A DNA stretch of 64,000 nucleotides, from contig NZ_FZOR01000011.1 in NCBI RefSeq assembly GCF_900188445.1, forward strand, positions 62,001-126,000, given 5' to 3'. Both the position numbers and the translations under genes were made by a program. This document shows positions 16,111 through 24,068 of the stretch, piece by piece; the stretch's first letter is position 1, and each line of letters starts with the position of its first letter. This DNA is from Actinomadura meyerae. Its GTDB lineage: Bacteria > Actinomycetota > Actinomycetes > Streptosporangiales > Streptosporangiaceae. Below the pieces are notes generated by a model. It was not told the origin of the DNA. It worked only from the letters and a program-made list of their open reading frames with translations, and did not search any database.

Positions 16111-17659
16111 TGTCGCGGTCCTTCCAGTACGGGTCCCGCAGCTTGCGCTTGAGGAGCTTGCCGTTGGGCTCGCGCGGCATCGTCTCGATGAAGTCGATGG
16201 ACTTCGGCCACTTCATCTTCGCGAGCCGGCCCTCCAGCGACGCGAGGATCTCGGCGGCGAGCTCGTCGCCGGGCTCCACGCCCTCCGCGGGCTCCACGAC
16301 GGCCTTGATCTGCTCGCCCCACTCCTCGTCCGGGATGCCGAACACCGCGACGTCCGCGACCTTCGGATGCAGAGTGATCTCGTTCTCGATCTCGGCCGGG
16401 TAGATGTTCGCGCCGCCCGAGATGATCATGTCCGCCTTGCGGTCGGACAGGAACAGGAACCCGTCCTCGGTGAGGTAGCCGATGTCCCCGACGGTGAAGA
16501 AGTCCTTGAGGCGGTTCTTCTCCGTCTTCTCCTTGTCGCCCTTGTACTCGAACTGGACGCCGGCCATCTTCATGTAGATCGTGCCGTGCGTCCCGGCCGG
16601 GACGGGGTTGCCGTCGTCGTCCACGATCAGCAGCTCGCTGATCGGCCAGGCGTTGCCGACCGTGCCGGGGTGCGCGCGCCAGTCGGCCGGGCTCGCGATC
16701 GTCCCGCCGCCCTCGGTCGCCGCGTAGTACTCCCAGATGCAGTCGCCCCACCAGTCGAGCATCTGCTGCTTGATCGGCACCGGGCACGGCGCCGCCGCGT
16801 GGATCGCCCACTTCATGCTCGACACGTCGTACCGGGACCGGACGTCCTCGGGCAGCGCCAGCAGCCGCTTGAAGTGCGTCGGGACCATGTGGGTATTGCT
16901 GACGCGGTATTTCTCGATCACCCTGAGGGTGTCTTCGGCATCCCACTTGTCCATGTAGACGAGCGTGTGGCCCATCTGCAGGGCGGTGCCGCCGAACTGG
17001 GTGACGGCCGTGTGGTAGTTCGGCGAGGTGATCAGATGGGCCTGGTGCTCGCCCCCGGCGGGGATGCCCGGCGGGATGCCGAACAGGCCGAGCAGGAACG
17101 TCATCAACTCGGCGCTGTCGTCGGGGTCGATCCCCATCAGCGCACGCTTGACGCCCTTCGGCCGCCCGGTGGTACCCGACGTGTAGTGCATCGTGGCGCC
17201 GTTGGTGCGGTCCTCGGGCAGCGTGTCGGGCTGGCCGTCGACCAGCTCCTCGTACGGGCGGAAGCCCTCGATCTCACCGAACGAGAACCGCCGGTGCGCC
17301 TCGATCTCCTCGCCGGCGCGCGCGCCCTCCTTGGCGTACCGCTCATGGACGAAGAACGCCTTGGCCTCGCTGTCGGCGACGATGTACCCGATCTCCGGCC
17401 CGGTCAGGTGCCAGTTGATCGGCGTGTAGTACCAGCCGGCCTGCAGCGCGGCGAGGTACAGCACGACGCCGTCGATGCCGTTCGGGACGAGCCCGCAGAT
17501 GCCGTCGCCCTTCTCCAGTCCCAGCGCGCGCAGCCCGTGCACGAGCCGGTTCGAGCGGGCGAGCAGGTCGCCCGCGGCGTACTCGGTTCCGTCCGGATCG
17601 ACGGCGGCGATCCACTCGGGATCCGCCTGCGCCAACCGCCAGAAGCCCAATGACCCCAT
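16100..17659 (-). CDS. acyl-CoA synthetase (FadD-like), 519 aa
   Basis: ATG at 17659 behind AGGGGAG. The ANL motifs are intact: HYTSGTTGRPKGV, YAATEGGGT, the hinge GDIGYLTEDGFLFLSDR, and the C-terminal PNGKLLKRKLRD with the catalytic Lys. It is the first gene of a four-gene overlapping operon: ligase, DUF35 tandem, thiolase-like, thiolase-like. It probably supplies the CoA thioester that those proteins then cleave. The promoter region is shared with the divergent crotonase gene and carries GTTCTCGTT boxes. Confidence 0.9.
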   Translation of the reverse strand: MGSLGFWRLAQADPEWIAAVDPDGTEYAAGDLLARSNRLVHGLRALGLEKGDGICGLVPNGIDGVVLYLAALQAGWYYTPINWHLTGPEIGYIVADSEAKAFFVHERYAKEGARAGEEIEAHRRFSFGEIEGFRPYEELVDGQPDTLPEDRTNGATMHYTSGTTGRPKGVKRALMGIDPDDSAELMTFLLGLFGIPPGIPAGGEHQAHLITSPNYHTAVTQFGGTALQMGHTLVYMDKWDAEDTLRVIEKYRVSNTHMVPTHFKRLLALPEDVRSRYDVSSMKWAIHAAAPCPVPIKQQMLDWWGDCIWEYYAATEGGGTIASPADWRAHPGTVGNAWPISELLIVDDDGNPVPAGTHGTIYMKMAGVQFEYKGDKEKTEKNRLKDFFTVGDIGYLTEDGFLFLSDRKADMIISGGANIYPAEIENEITLHPKVADVAVFGIPDEEWGEQIKAVVEPAEGVEPGDELAAEILASLEGRLAKMKWPKSIDFIETMPREPNGKLLKRKLRDPYWKDRDSAI

Positions 17660-17727
17660 CGGATCTCCCCTAAGTGACCACAGTGAGCACCGACACACCG
17701 CGGCGCCCGGCAGCCAAAGTAGATCAC

Positions 17728-17791
17728 GTTCTCGTTTTGCAGTTCAACCCCTACCGGTAGGGCAGTGGCTTAACTAGAATCTGTTCTCGTT
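17728..17791. promoter_or_regulatory. divergent promoter region with KstR-like boxes and a 14-bp palindrome
   Basis: Two copies of GTTCTCGTT (17728-17736 and 17783-17791) flank a perfect palindrome CCCTACCGGTAGGG (17749-17762). The second copy is part of TAGAATCTGTTCTC (17775-17788), which matches the mycobacterial KstR pattern TnnAACnnGTTnnA at all but two defined positions. TAGAAT at 17775-17780 is also a good -10 for the crotonase gene. The same AACGAGAAC box recurs at 42362. Confidence 0.55.
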
Positions 17792-17814
17792 TGACATCTG
17801 AGCTGGAGGAACCC

Positions 17815-18627
17815 ATGGCGGAACGGCTGCCGATCAGCACCGACCACTGCATCGTCGAGCGCGACGGGCACGTCGTCATCGTCACGATGAACCGGCCCGA
17901 GGCGCGCAACGCGCTCAGCTCCTCGATGCTGGTCGGCCTCGCCGACGCCTGGGCGTACATCTCCGAGACGCCGGAGGTGCGGGTCGGCATCCTCACCGGA
18001 GCCGAGGGGACGTTCTGCGCCGGCGCCGACCTGAAGGCGATGGGGCAGCCGCCGTCGGACCCGCGCGTCCAGGAGCGGATGGCGCAGATCCCGGACTTCC
18101 ACTGGAAGGGCCTGCTGCGCGACAGCCGCCCCACCAAGCCGATCATCTGCGCCATCGAGGGCTACGCGGTCGCCGGGGGCACCGAGCTCCTCGTCGGCAC
18201 GGACCTGCGCGTCGTCGCCGAGGGCGCCACCCTCGGCCTGTACGAGGCGAAGCGCGGCCTGTTCCCGATGGGCGGCACCGCGATCCGGCTGCCCCGCCAG
18301 ATCGGCTACGCCAACGCGATGGACATCATGCTCACCGCGCGCTCGGTCAGCCCGCGGGAGGCGCTCGCCATGGGGCTGATCAACAAGATCGTCCCGGACG
18401 GGCAGGCGCTCACCGCGGCCCGCGAGCTGGCCGACCAGGTCGCCGCGTGCGGCCCGCTCGTCGTCCAGGGCATCCTGCGCACCTACCGGGAGACCGAGCA
18501 CCTCGCGGAGGAGGAGGCCCTCAAGATCTCCGACGAGATCGGCTGGCCGATCCTCGGCTCCGAGGACGCCAAGGAGGGCTCGCGCGCCTTCAAGGAGAAG
18601 CGTCCCGCCGTCTACCACGGCAGATAG
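17815..18627 (+). CDS. enoyl-CoA hydratase/isomerase (crotonase) family protein, 270 aa
   Basis: ATG at 17815 behind GGAGGA. The crotonase features are the oxyanion-hole segments FCAGADLKAM and GYAVAGGTELLV. The first catalytic Glu is present (LYEAKRGLFPMGGT); the second Glu position appears as Asp (AMDIMLT), so it may be a hydratase with altered efficiency or an isomerase or hydrolase. It is transcribed divergently from the ligase/thiolase operon with shared control sites, which points to the same catabolic pathway. It is followed by a strong two-part hairpin. Confidence 0.9.
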   Translation: MAERLPISTDHCIVERDGHVVIVTMNRPEARNALSSSMLVGLADAWAYISETPEVRVGILTGAEGTFCAGADLKAMGQPPSDPRVQERMAQIPDFHWKGLLRDSRPTKPIICAIEGYAVAGGTELLVGTDLRVVAEGATLGLYEAKRGLFPMGGTAIRLPRQIGYANAMDIMLTARSVSPREALAMGLINKIVPDGQALTAARELADQVAACGPLVVQGILRTYRETEHLAEEEALKISDEIGWPILGSEDAKEGSRAFKEKRPAVYHGR

Positions 18628-18639
18628 CCCCTTTCCGGC

Positions 18640-18683
18640 CATGCCGCGGTGCCGGGGCCTCGCCGTCCCGGCGCTGCGGCATG
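18640..18683 (+). terminator. hairpin after the crotonase gene
   Basis: CATGCCGC (18640-18647) pairs with GCGGCATG (18676-18683), and inside it GCCGGG (18651-18656) pairs with CCCGGC (18667-18672), with small symmetric internal loops. There is no U-tract, as is usual in this GC range. Confidence 0.6.
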
Positions 18684-18779
18684 TGCGGTATCGGTCGTCC
18701 GTAAATCGGCCGGAGTTTTGCCGTCCCTCTCCCGTGGCACCGCTCAGGGCAACCGAGTCACGGAAGGACTGAGCAGGCC

Positions 18780-19181
18780 ATGGCCTTGCACATGCGACGC
18801 AGACGGCCCACCACGACGGAAGAGGCGCCGCCCCAGCGGTGGACGTGGCGCCGGCGGGGCACGGGCGGCGCCGCGACGGCCGAGCGCAGGCCGGCGCGCT
18901 GGCGGCGCGCCAGGCCGAACCCGGTCAGCGCGATCATCATGGCGGCGGGCTGGGCCGCCGCCGCGCTCCTCGCGCTCGGGATGCTGCTGACCTGGGGCGA
19001 GGCGAACCCCGGCAACGTCATCGTGGACGGCGTCCTCGACGCGGGCCGCTGGCTCGCCACCCCGTTCCACGACGTCTTCACGCGCACCGACCCGGAAGAG
19101 CAGCTCTACATCAACTGGACCCTCGCGGGCGTCGTCTACTACGTCCTCGCCCGGACCCTGTCCTGGATGACCCGGTTCTGA
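18780..19181 (+). CDS. small membrane protein with Arg-rich N-terminus, 133 aa
   Basis: The first 55 residues are strongly basic (runs such as RRRRPTTTEE and RRPARWRRARP). They are followed by two hydrophobic segments (about 50-73 and 108-126), so the termini are probably cytoplasmic. The segment FHDVFTRTDPEEQLYINW lies between the helices. No family recognised. A start four codons later is equally possible. It is convergent with the nitronate monooxygenase gene and followed by a 13-bp perfect hairpin. Confidence 0.6.
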   Translation: MALHMRRRRPTTTEEAPPQRWTWRRRGTGGAATAERRPARWRRARPNPVSAIIMAAGWAAAALLALGMLLTWGEANPGNVIVDGVLDAGRWLATPFHDVFTRTDPEEQLYINWTLAGVVYYVLARTLSWMTRF

Positions 19182-19191
19182 GCACCCGAAA

Positions 19192-19230
19192 GGCCCCGGC
19201 CGGCATGGAGGGATGTGGCCGGCCGGGGCC
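19192..19230. terminator. 13-bp perfect hairpin between convergent genes
   Basis: GGCCCCGGCCGGC (19192-19204) pairs perfectly with 19218-19230 across a 13-base loop. It lies between the stop of the small membrane protein and the stop of the minus-strand nitronate monooxygenase gene, so it can serve both. Confidence 0.75.
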
Positions 19231-19242
19231 CTCTCGGGGGGA

Positions 19243-20352
19243 TCAGCCTTCGGTGATCGTGTTGAGGCGCTCGATCGCCTCGACGTACTCCTCGATCAGG
19301 TCGTAGACGACCTGCGCGGCCGGCTTCACCTGGTTCATCGAACCGACGATCTGGCCGACCGGGAACGTCACCAGCTCGCCGTCGCCGGACCGCTGGATGC
19401 GCGGCAGCGCGTCCGCGATCAGCATGAACTGCATCGGCATCGGCAGGTAGCCCGGCGACTTCTCGCTCTCCCACGCCTCGGTCCACGCGGTCTTGAGGAA
19501 GCGGGCGGGCTTGCCCGTCCACGCGCGGGACCGGACGGTGTCGCGGGACGTGGCCTCCAGCAGCTTCGGCAGCGCGCGCTCCGGCGTGTCGGCCTCGTCC
19601 ACCGTCAGCCAGATCGAGCCCGTCCAGACGCCGTCGGCGCCGAGCGCCATGCCCGCGGCCATCTGCCGGCCCCGGCCGATGCCGCCCGCGGCCAGCACGA
19701 CCACGTCGTCGCCGACCGCGTCCACGACCTCGGGGATCAGCACCATGGTCGCCACGTCGCCGGTGTGGCCGCCGGCCTCGGTGCCCTGCGCGACGATGAT
19801 GTCCACGCCGACCTCGACCTGCTTGCGGGCGTGCCGCGCGTTCGAGGCGAGCCCCGCGACCTTCACGCCGTGCTGGTGCGCCTGCTCGACGACGTCCGCC
19901 GGGGGCGGGCCGAGCGCGTTCGCCAGCAGCGCGATCGGGTGCTTGAGCGCCACCTCGACCTGCGGGCGGGCGGTCACGTCCGTCCAGCCGAGCAGCGCCT
20001 TGCCCGCCTTCTCCGAGGGCGGGTCGACGCCGTGCTCGGCCAGCAGGTCCTCCAGGAACTGCTTGTGCTCGGCCGGGATCATGCCCTGCAGCTTGCCGAG
20101 CAGCTCCTCGGCGTCGCCCATGTCGGCGCCCTCGTACTTGGCGGGCATGACCACGTCCACGCCGTAGGGCTTGCCGCCGACGTTCTCGTCGAGCCACTTG
20201 AGCTCGAGCTCGAGCTCCTCGGGGGTGAAGTGCAGGGCGCCGAGGACGCCCATGCCGCCGGCGCGGCTCACCGCCGCGACGACATCGCGGCAGTGACTGA
20301 ACGCAAAGATCGGGTACTCGATGCCGAATAGTTCGGTGACTCGTGTCCGCAC
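19243..20352 (-). CDS. nitronate monooxygenase-like FMN enzyme, 369 aa
   Basis: 2-nitropropane-dioxygenase-type TIM barrel. It has FGIEYPIFAFSHCRDVVAAV, then SRAGGMGVLGA, VAQGTEAGGHTG, and the phosphate-binding AAGGIGRGRQMAAGMALGADGVWTGS. Paralogues (IpdC and others) act as flavin oxidoreductases in steroid ring degradation in Mycobacterium and Rhodococcus, so the name does not prove nitronate oxidation. I chose GTG at 20352; a TTG at 20388 would lie on the KstR-like box. Upstream TAGGGT (20360-20365) could be the -10 of a leaderless transcript. Confidence 0.85.
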   Translation of the reverse strand: MRTRVTELFGIEYPIFAFSHCRDVVAAVSRAGGMGVLGALHFTPEELELELKWLDENVGGKPYGVDVVMPAKYEGADMGDAEELLGKLQGMIPAEHKQFLEDLLAEHGVDPPSEKAGKALLGWTDVTARPQVEVALKHPIALLANALGPPPADVVEQAHQHGVKVAGLASNARHARKQVEVGVDIIVAQGTEAGGHTGDVATMVLIPEVVDAVGDDVVVLAAGGIGRGRQMAAGMALGADGVWTGSIWLTVDEADTPERALPKLLEATSRDTVRSRAWTGKPARFLKTAWTEAWESEKSPGYLPMPMQFMLIADALPRIQRSGDGELVTFPVGQIVGSMNQVKPAAQVVYDLIEEYVEAIERLNTITEG

Positions 20353-20706
20353 AGCCTCGACCCTAAGCGCGCTCCCCCGAAACTGCAACAGGTTCTACTT
20401 ACAAATCTGGGCGCGGCCGGCGCGGGGCACCGCGCCGAGCGCGCCCCTTTATGCCCCACTCGTCGGATTGCCGCCCGACAACCGGGCCGTTCCTTCGTCC
20501 ACCCGGCGTCCCATCCCTCCCGCAGGGCACCGCACTAGAACACGTATCACCCAGCCCTCGCCGGGCGGGCGTGACGTTCTCGGGCGTGTGCGGCCCGGCG
20601 GGCGGGCAGGCCGGCACAGGACGGGAGACCGGCGGCCATGCGTCACCGGCCCGCGACCAGAAGCGCCGGGGCGGGCTACCGGGCTGCGCCGTGAAGAGGG
20701 TCGCCG
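20353..20706. other. 354-bp intergenic region, no gene seen
   Basis: This stretch separates the nitronate monooxygenase start from the DUF3068 stop. Open frames here lack ribosome sites and coding character. The only structure I see is the KstR-like box at 20384-20397. Confidence 0.6.
20384..20397. promoter_or_regulatory. KstR-like operator
   Basis: TGCAACAGGTTCTA fits TnnAACnnGTTnnA at every defined position. It lies 32 bases upstream of the chosen start of the nitronate monooxygenase gene. Confidence 0.55.
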
Positions 20707-21855
20707 TCAGGGGCGGCGGGAGGGGCCGGCGGCCTTGCGCTGCTGGCGCTGGCTGCCGGGCGCCTGGCGGCGGGACGGTGCCGGCGCTCCCTGCCGGGCC
20801 GGTGACCCCTGCCGGGACGGCGGGGAGGGAGGGGACTGCGGGGAGGGGGGCCGCGGCGGGCCCTGCGGGGTCATGTCGCCGAACTTGCCGTCGGCGCGGC
20901 GGGGCGCCTCGATGGGCGGGGGCTCGCGGCGGGCCAGCCCCATGAAGCCGCCGACGAACAGCAGGATCAGGCCGACGAAGATGGACCCGGCCGGAAGGTA
21001 GCTGCGCACCAGGTCGATCTGCAGCGCCGTCCCGTTGGCCATGTCGACCATGGCCTTCTGGTCCTTGTCGACGCTGATGAGGTCGGCCTGGGCGACGATC
21101 ATCTTGCCCTTGCCGTCCGCCGTCTGGACGGTGCTGCGGATGTTCTTGCGGTGCTTCACCGGGATGCCGGTGCGCGGGTCGACCCAGACGGTGTTGTACG
21201 CCTCGGTGTAGCGGTCCACCTTCTGGTCGGGGGTGCCCTCGGGCAGGCCCAGCATCTTGGCGGGCAGCTTGGTGTCGAGGGCCGCCGTCTTCGTCAGCGG
21301 AATGGTCTGGGTGAACCGGTACGTGGTGAGCCCGTGGACCTTCTCGACGGCGTTGAACTGCATCGGCGCCGACTGCTTGGTGGTCATGTCGAAGAACGGG
21401 TAGTCGCGCTTCTGCACGTTCGCGATGGGGAACAGCAGCCCGTAGCCCGACATGCGGACGGCGTTGTCGCCGTCGACGTTGACGCCGCAGCAGTTGACCA
21501 GGACGCCCGTCCGGCGGTCGAAGGCGATGCGGAAGCCCTGGATCTGGACGGGCGTCTCCGGCTTGGCCTGGTCGTAGATGTTGGTCGTGGAGTCCCAGAC
21601 CGCGATGTCGTCGTTGCCCTCGTTGGCGCGGACGTCACCGCGGACGGTGTTCTTGGCCAGCAGGGTGACGCCGGTCTTGACCTTGAGGTCCGCCTGGTCG
21701 AAGTACGTCGCGTCCTTCGACTCCAGGGACGTCACCTGGTAGCGGTTCAGCGGCGCGACGACCACCTGGTCTGCGATGTAGAAGCGGATCAGCGGCGCGA
21801 GCGCGAGGAAGAAGGCACCGAGGCCGATCAGGACCAGGCCGACCGGTCGCCGCAT
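20707..21855 (-). CDS. DUF3068 (PorA-like) membrane protein, 382 aa
   Basis: ATG at 21855 with GGAGG 5 bases upstream. An N-terminal signal-anchor helix (PVGLVLIGLGAFFLALAPLIRFYI) is followed by a large extracytoplasmic beta-rich domain (about 35-300) with paired cysteines (VNCCGVN). A second helix (about 297-318) and a Pro/Arg/Gln-rich cytoplasmic tail complete the protein. This is the DUF3068 architecture. The Mycobacterium member I recall, Rv0227c, sits next to the same methyltransferase and acyltransferase genes found here. Its role in the envelope is unknown. Confidence 0.85.
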   Translation of the reverse strand: MRRPVGLVLIGLGAFFLALAPLIRFYIADQVVVAPLNRYQVTSLESKDATYFDQADLKVKTGVTLLAKNTVRGDVRANEGNDDIAVWDSTTNIYDQAKPETPVQIQGFRIAFDRRTGVLVNCCGVNVDGDNAVRMSGYGLLFPIANVQKRDYPFFDMTTKQSAPMQFNAVEKVHGLTTYRFTQTIPLTKTAALDTKLPAKMLGLPEGTPDQKVDRYTEAYNTVWVDPRTGIPVKHRKNIRSTVQTADGKGKMIVAQADLISVDKDQKAMVDMANGTALQIDLVRSYLPAGSIFVGLILLFVGGFMGLARREPPPIEAPRRADGKFGDMTPQGPPRPPSPQSPPSPPSRQGSPARQGAPAPSRRQAPGSQRQQRKAAGPSRRP

Positions 21856-22059
21856 GAACACCTCCGAGGGGGTGCCGTCGTCATCGCCGACGGCCGCGTC
21901 ATCGTCAACGGCCGAGAGGCCGGGTCCGGGATGCCCGGATCACACTACAGGACCCCTTATGCGGGAGCCCGACAAGTCCCGTTCCAGAGTAGGGGACGGG
22001 TGCGCGCCGGATGAGTACCGGCGGGTAAGCTCCGCGTTACCTTCGGACGTGATGACCCG

Positions 22060-22848
22060 GTGAGGTGGGCGTTGACCTCGGCGTATGGCCATCGGGTGGC
22101 GCGGAGCGAGCCGGTTCCCCGGCACTCCGCGACACTGGCGCGGTCGGTGCGGCTGCTGAACGCGTTCCGGCACGAGCGGAGGGATCCGGAGCGCTTCTAC
22201 GACCTCATGGCGCGCGACACCGTCGCGCTGCTCGCCACGTACACCGAACTGAAGGACGCGACCGTCATCGACGTGGGGACGGGCTCCGGGTTCTTTGCGC
22301 GCGCGCTGAGTGCGGCGGGTGCGCGCTGCACCGGCCTCGACCACGACCTCGGTGAGCTGACCGCGCACGGCGAACCGGGGGCGAACCAGCTCGTCGCGAG
22401 TGCGCTCGCGCTCCCGTTCAGGACGGCCGCCGCCGACGTGTGCTTCTCATCGAACGTCCTGGAGCACGTCCCCGACCCGTGGCGCATGGCAGGCGAGATG
22501 GTCCGCGTGACGCGGCCGGGCGGGACGGTCTTCCTGTCGTTCACCAACTGGCTGTCCCCGTGGGGCGGGCACGAGACGTCGCCGTGGCACTACCTCGGCG
22601 GCGACCGGGCCGCCCGCTGGTACGAGCGCCGGACGGGGCGCCCGCCGAAGAACCGGTACGGGCGCACCCTGCATCCCGTGTCGGTGTCGGCGGCGCTGGC
22701 GTGGGCCCGGGGGCGCGACGACGTCCGGGTCCTGGACGCCCTGCCGCGCTATCATCCGCGCTGGGCCGAGGCCGTGGTGCGCGTCCCGGGACTGCGGGAG
22801 GTCGCGACGTGGAACCTCCTCCTCGTGCTCAGGAAGAGGGAGTCGTGA
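22060..22848 (+). CDS. class I SAM-dependent methyltransferase, 262 aa
   Basis: Rossmann methyltransferase: VIDVGTGSGFFARAL (SAM-binding motif I), the acidic residue in TGLDHDLGEL, VLEHVPDPW (motif II/III region) and GGTVFLSFTNW. A GTG start at 22060 is used. The next gene starts within its stop codon (GTGA at 22845-22848), so it is translationally coupled to the acyltransferase. Rv0224c appears to be the corresponding mycobacterial gene. The substrate is probably an envelope glycan or lipid; this is inference from the locus. Confidence 0.85.
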   Translation: MRWALTSAYGHRVARSEPVPRHSATLARSVRLLNAFRHERRDPERFYDLMARDTVALLATYTELKDATVIDVGTGSGFFARALSAAGARCTGLDHDLGELTAHGEPGANQLVASALALPFRTAAADVCFSSNVLEHVPDPWRMAGEMVRVTRPGGTVFLSFTNWLSPWGGHETSPWHYLGGDRAARWYERRTGRPPKNRYGRTLHPVSVSAALAWARGRDDVRVLDALPRYHPRWAEAVVRVPGLREVATWNLLLVLRKRES

Positions 22849-24068
22849 GACCTGCCGCGCCGCCGCCGATCTCGGGCCACCAGGACACGATCGACGGTGT
22901 GCGCGCGGTCGCGGCCCTCGCCGTCCTGGTCTTCCACGTCGCGAGCTCGGCGGGAACCATCACGAACCCGGACGGGCCCGGCTGGCTCTTCAACGGCGGC
23001 CAGATCGGCGTGCCGATCTTCTTCGCGCTGTCGGGTCTGCTGCTGTACCGGCCGTGGGCTGCGGCGGCCCTGGACGGGCGGCCCTCCCCCCGCACGATCA
23101 CCTACCTGCGCAGGCGCGTCCTGCGCATCATGCCCGCCTACTGGGCCGTGATCGTGGTCTTCATGGTCACGGCCGGCCGGGACCACATCGGCGACCCGGT
23201 CACCTGGGCGTCGCTGATGACGCTCACGCAGACGTACGTCCCGGACGCCTGGTGGCCCACCGGCCTCGGGCCGTCGCATCTCGGGCAGTTCTGGAGCCTC
23301 GCCGTCGAGGTCGCCTGGTACGTGACGCTGCCGGTCACCGCGGCCGTCCTCGCCTGGTACGCGCGCCGGACGCGGACCCACGACGTCGGTGTGCGGGCCA
23401 GGCGGCTGCTGGTCGGCATCGGCGTGTACGCGTCGCTGTCGCTGCCGTGGTCGGTCGTGCTGTTCGTCCCGGAGCGGCAGGAGCGGATGGGCCTGTTCCT
23501 GCCGCGGTACTTCGCGTGGTTCGCGATCGGGATGGCGCTCGCGGTGGTGACGGTCTGGGCGCGGCTGGACGACCGCCGCCCGGTCGCGGCGCTGTGCCGG
23601 GCCGTGTCGGACTCGTGGGCGGCGTGCTGGGCGGCCGCGGCGATGCTGTACGTGGTAGCGGCGACGCCCGCGGCGGGCCCGCTCAGCCTCCAGGACCCCG
23701 ACGTGTTCTGGACGTCCGTCCTGCACGTCGTCGTGTTCGGGCTGTGCGCGGCGGCGTTCGTGGCGCCGGTCGCGCTGGCGCCCGCGGGGCAGCCCGTGCT
23801 CGGCGCGATCCTCGGCAACCCGGTGATGCGGTTCCTCGGCCGGATCTCCTACGGCGTGTTCCTCTGGCAGCTCCTGATCATCGTCTCCTGGTACGACGCG
23901 GCGGACCGGACGTTCCGGGGGGACGTGGCGACGGATCTGCCCCTGATGGCGGCGGCGACCATCGCAGCGGGGACCCTGAGCTACTACCTGGTGGAGTGGC
24001 CGGTGCAGCGGCTGGCCCGGCGCCGGGACCGGGCCCGTCCGGCCCCTGCCCCGGTGCCGTCCAGCTGA
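22845..24068 (+). CDS. acyltransferase-3 family membrane protein, 407 aa
   Basis: The GTG start overlaps the methyltransferase stop. About ten transmembrane helices. It has the acyltransferase-3 signatures: DGVRAVAALAVLVFHV with the catalytic His, FFALSGLLLYRPW, and the C-terminal ISYGVFLWQLLI and SYYLVEWPVQRL. These enzymes acetylate or acylate cell-surface sugars. The length equals that I recall for Rv0228 (407). Its last 191 bases are overlapped on the other strand by the 3' end of the AftD-like gene. Confidence 0.9.
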   Translation: MRPAAPPPISGHQDTIDGVRAVAALAVLVFHVASSAGTITNPDGPGWLFNGGQIGVPIFFALSGLLLYRPWAAAALDGRPSPRTITYLRRRVLRIMPAYWAVIVVFMVTAGRDHIGDPVTWASLMTLTQTYVPDAWWPTGLGPSHLGQFWSLAVEVAWYVTLPVTAAVLAWYARRTRTHDVGVRARRLLVGIGVYASLSLPWSVVLFVPERQERMGLFLPRYFAWFAIGMALAVVTVWARLDDRRPVAALCRAVSDSWAACWAAAAMLYVVAATPAAGPLSLQDPDVFWTSVLHVVVFGLCAAAFVAPVALAPAGQPVLGAILGNPVMRFLGRISYGVFLWQLLIIVSWYDAADRTFRGDVATDLPLMAAATIAAGTLSYYLVEWPVQRLARRRDRARPAPAPVPSS

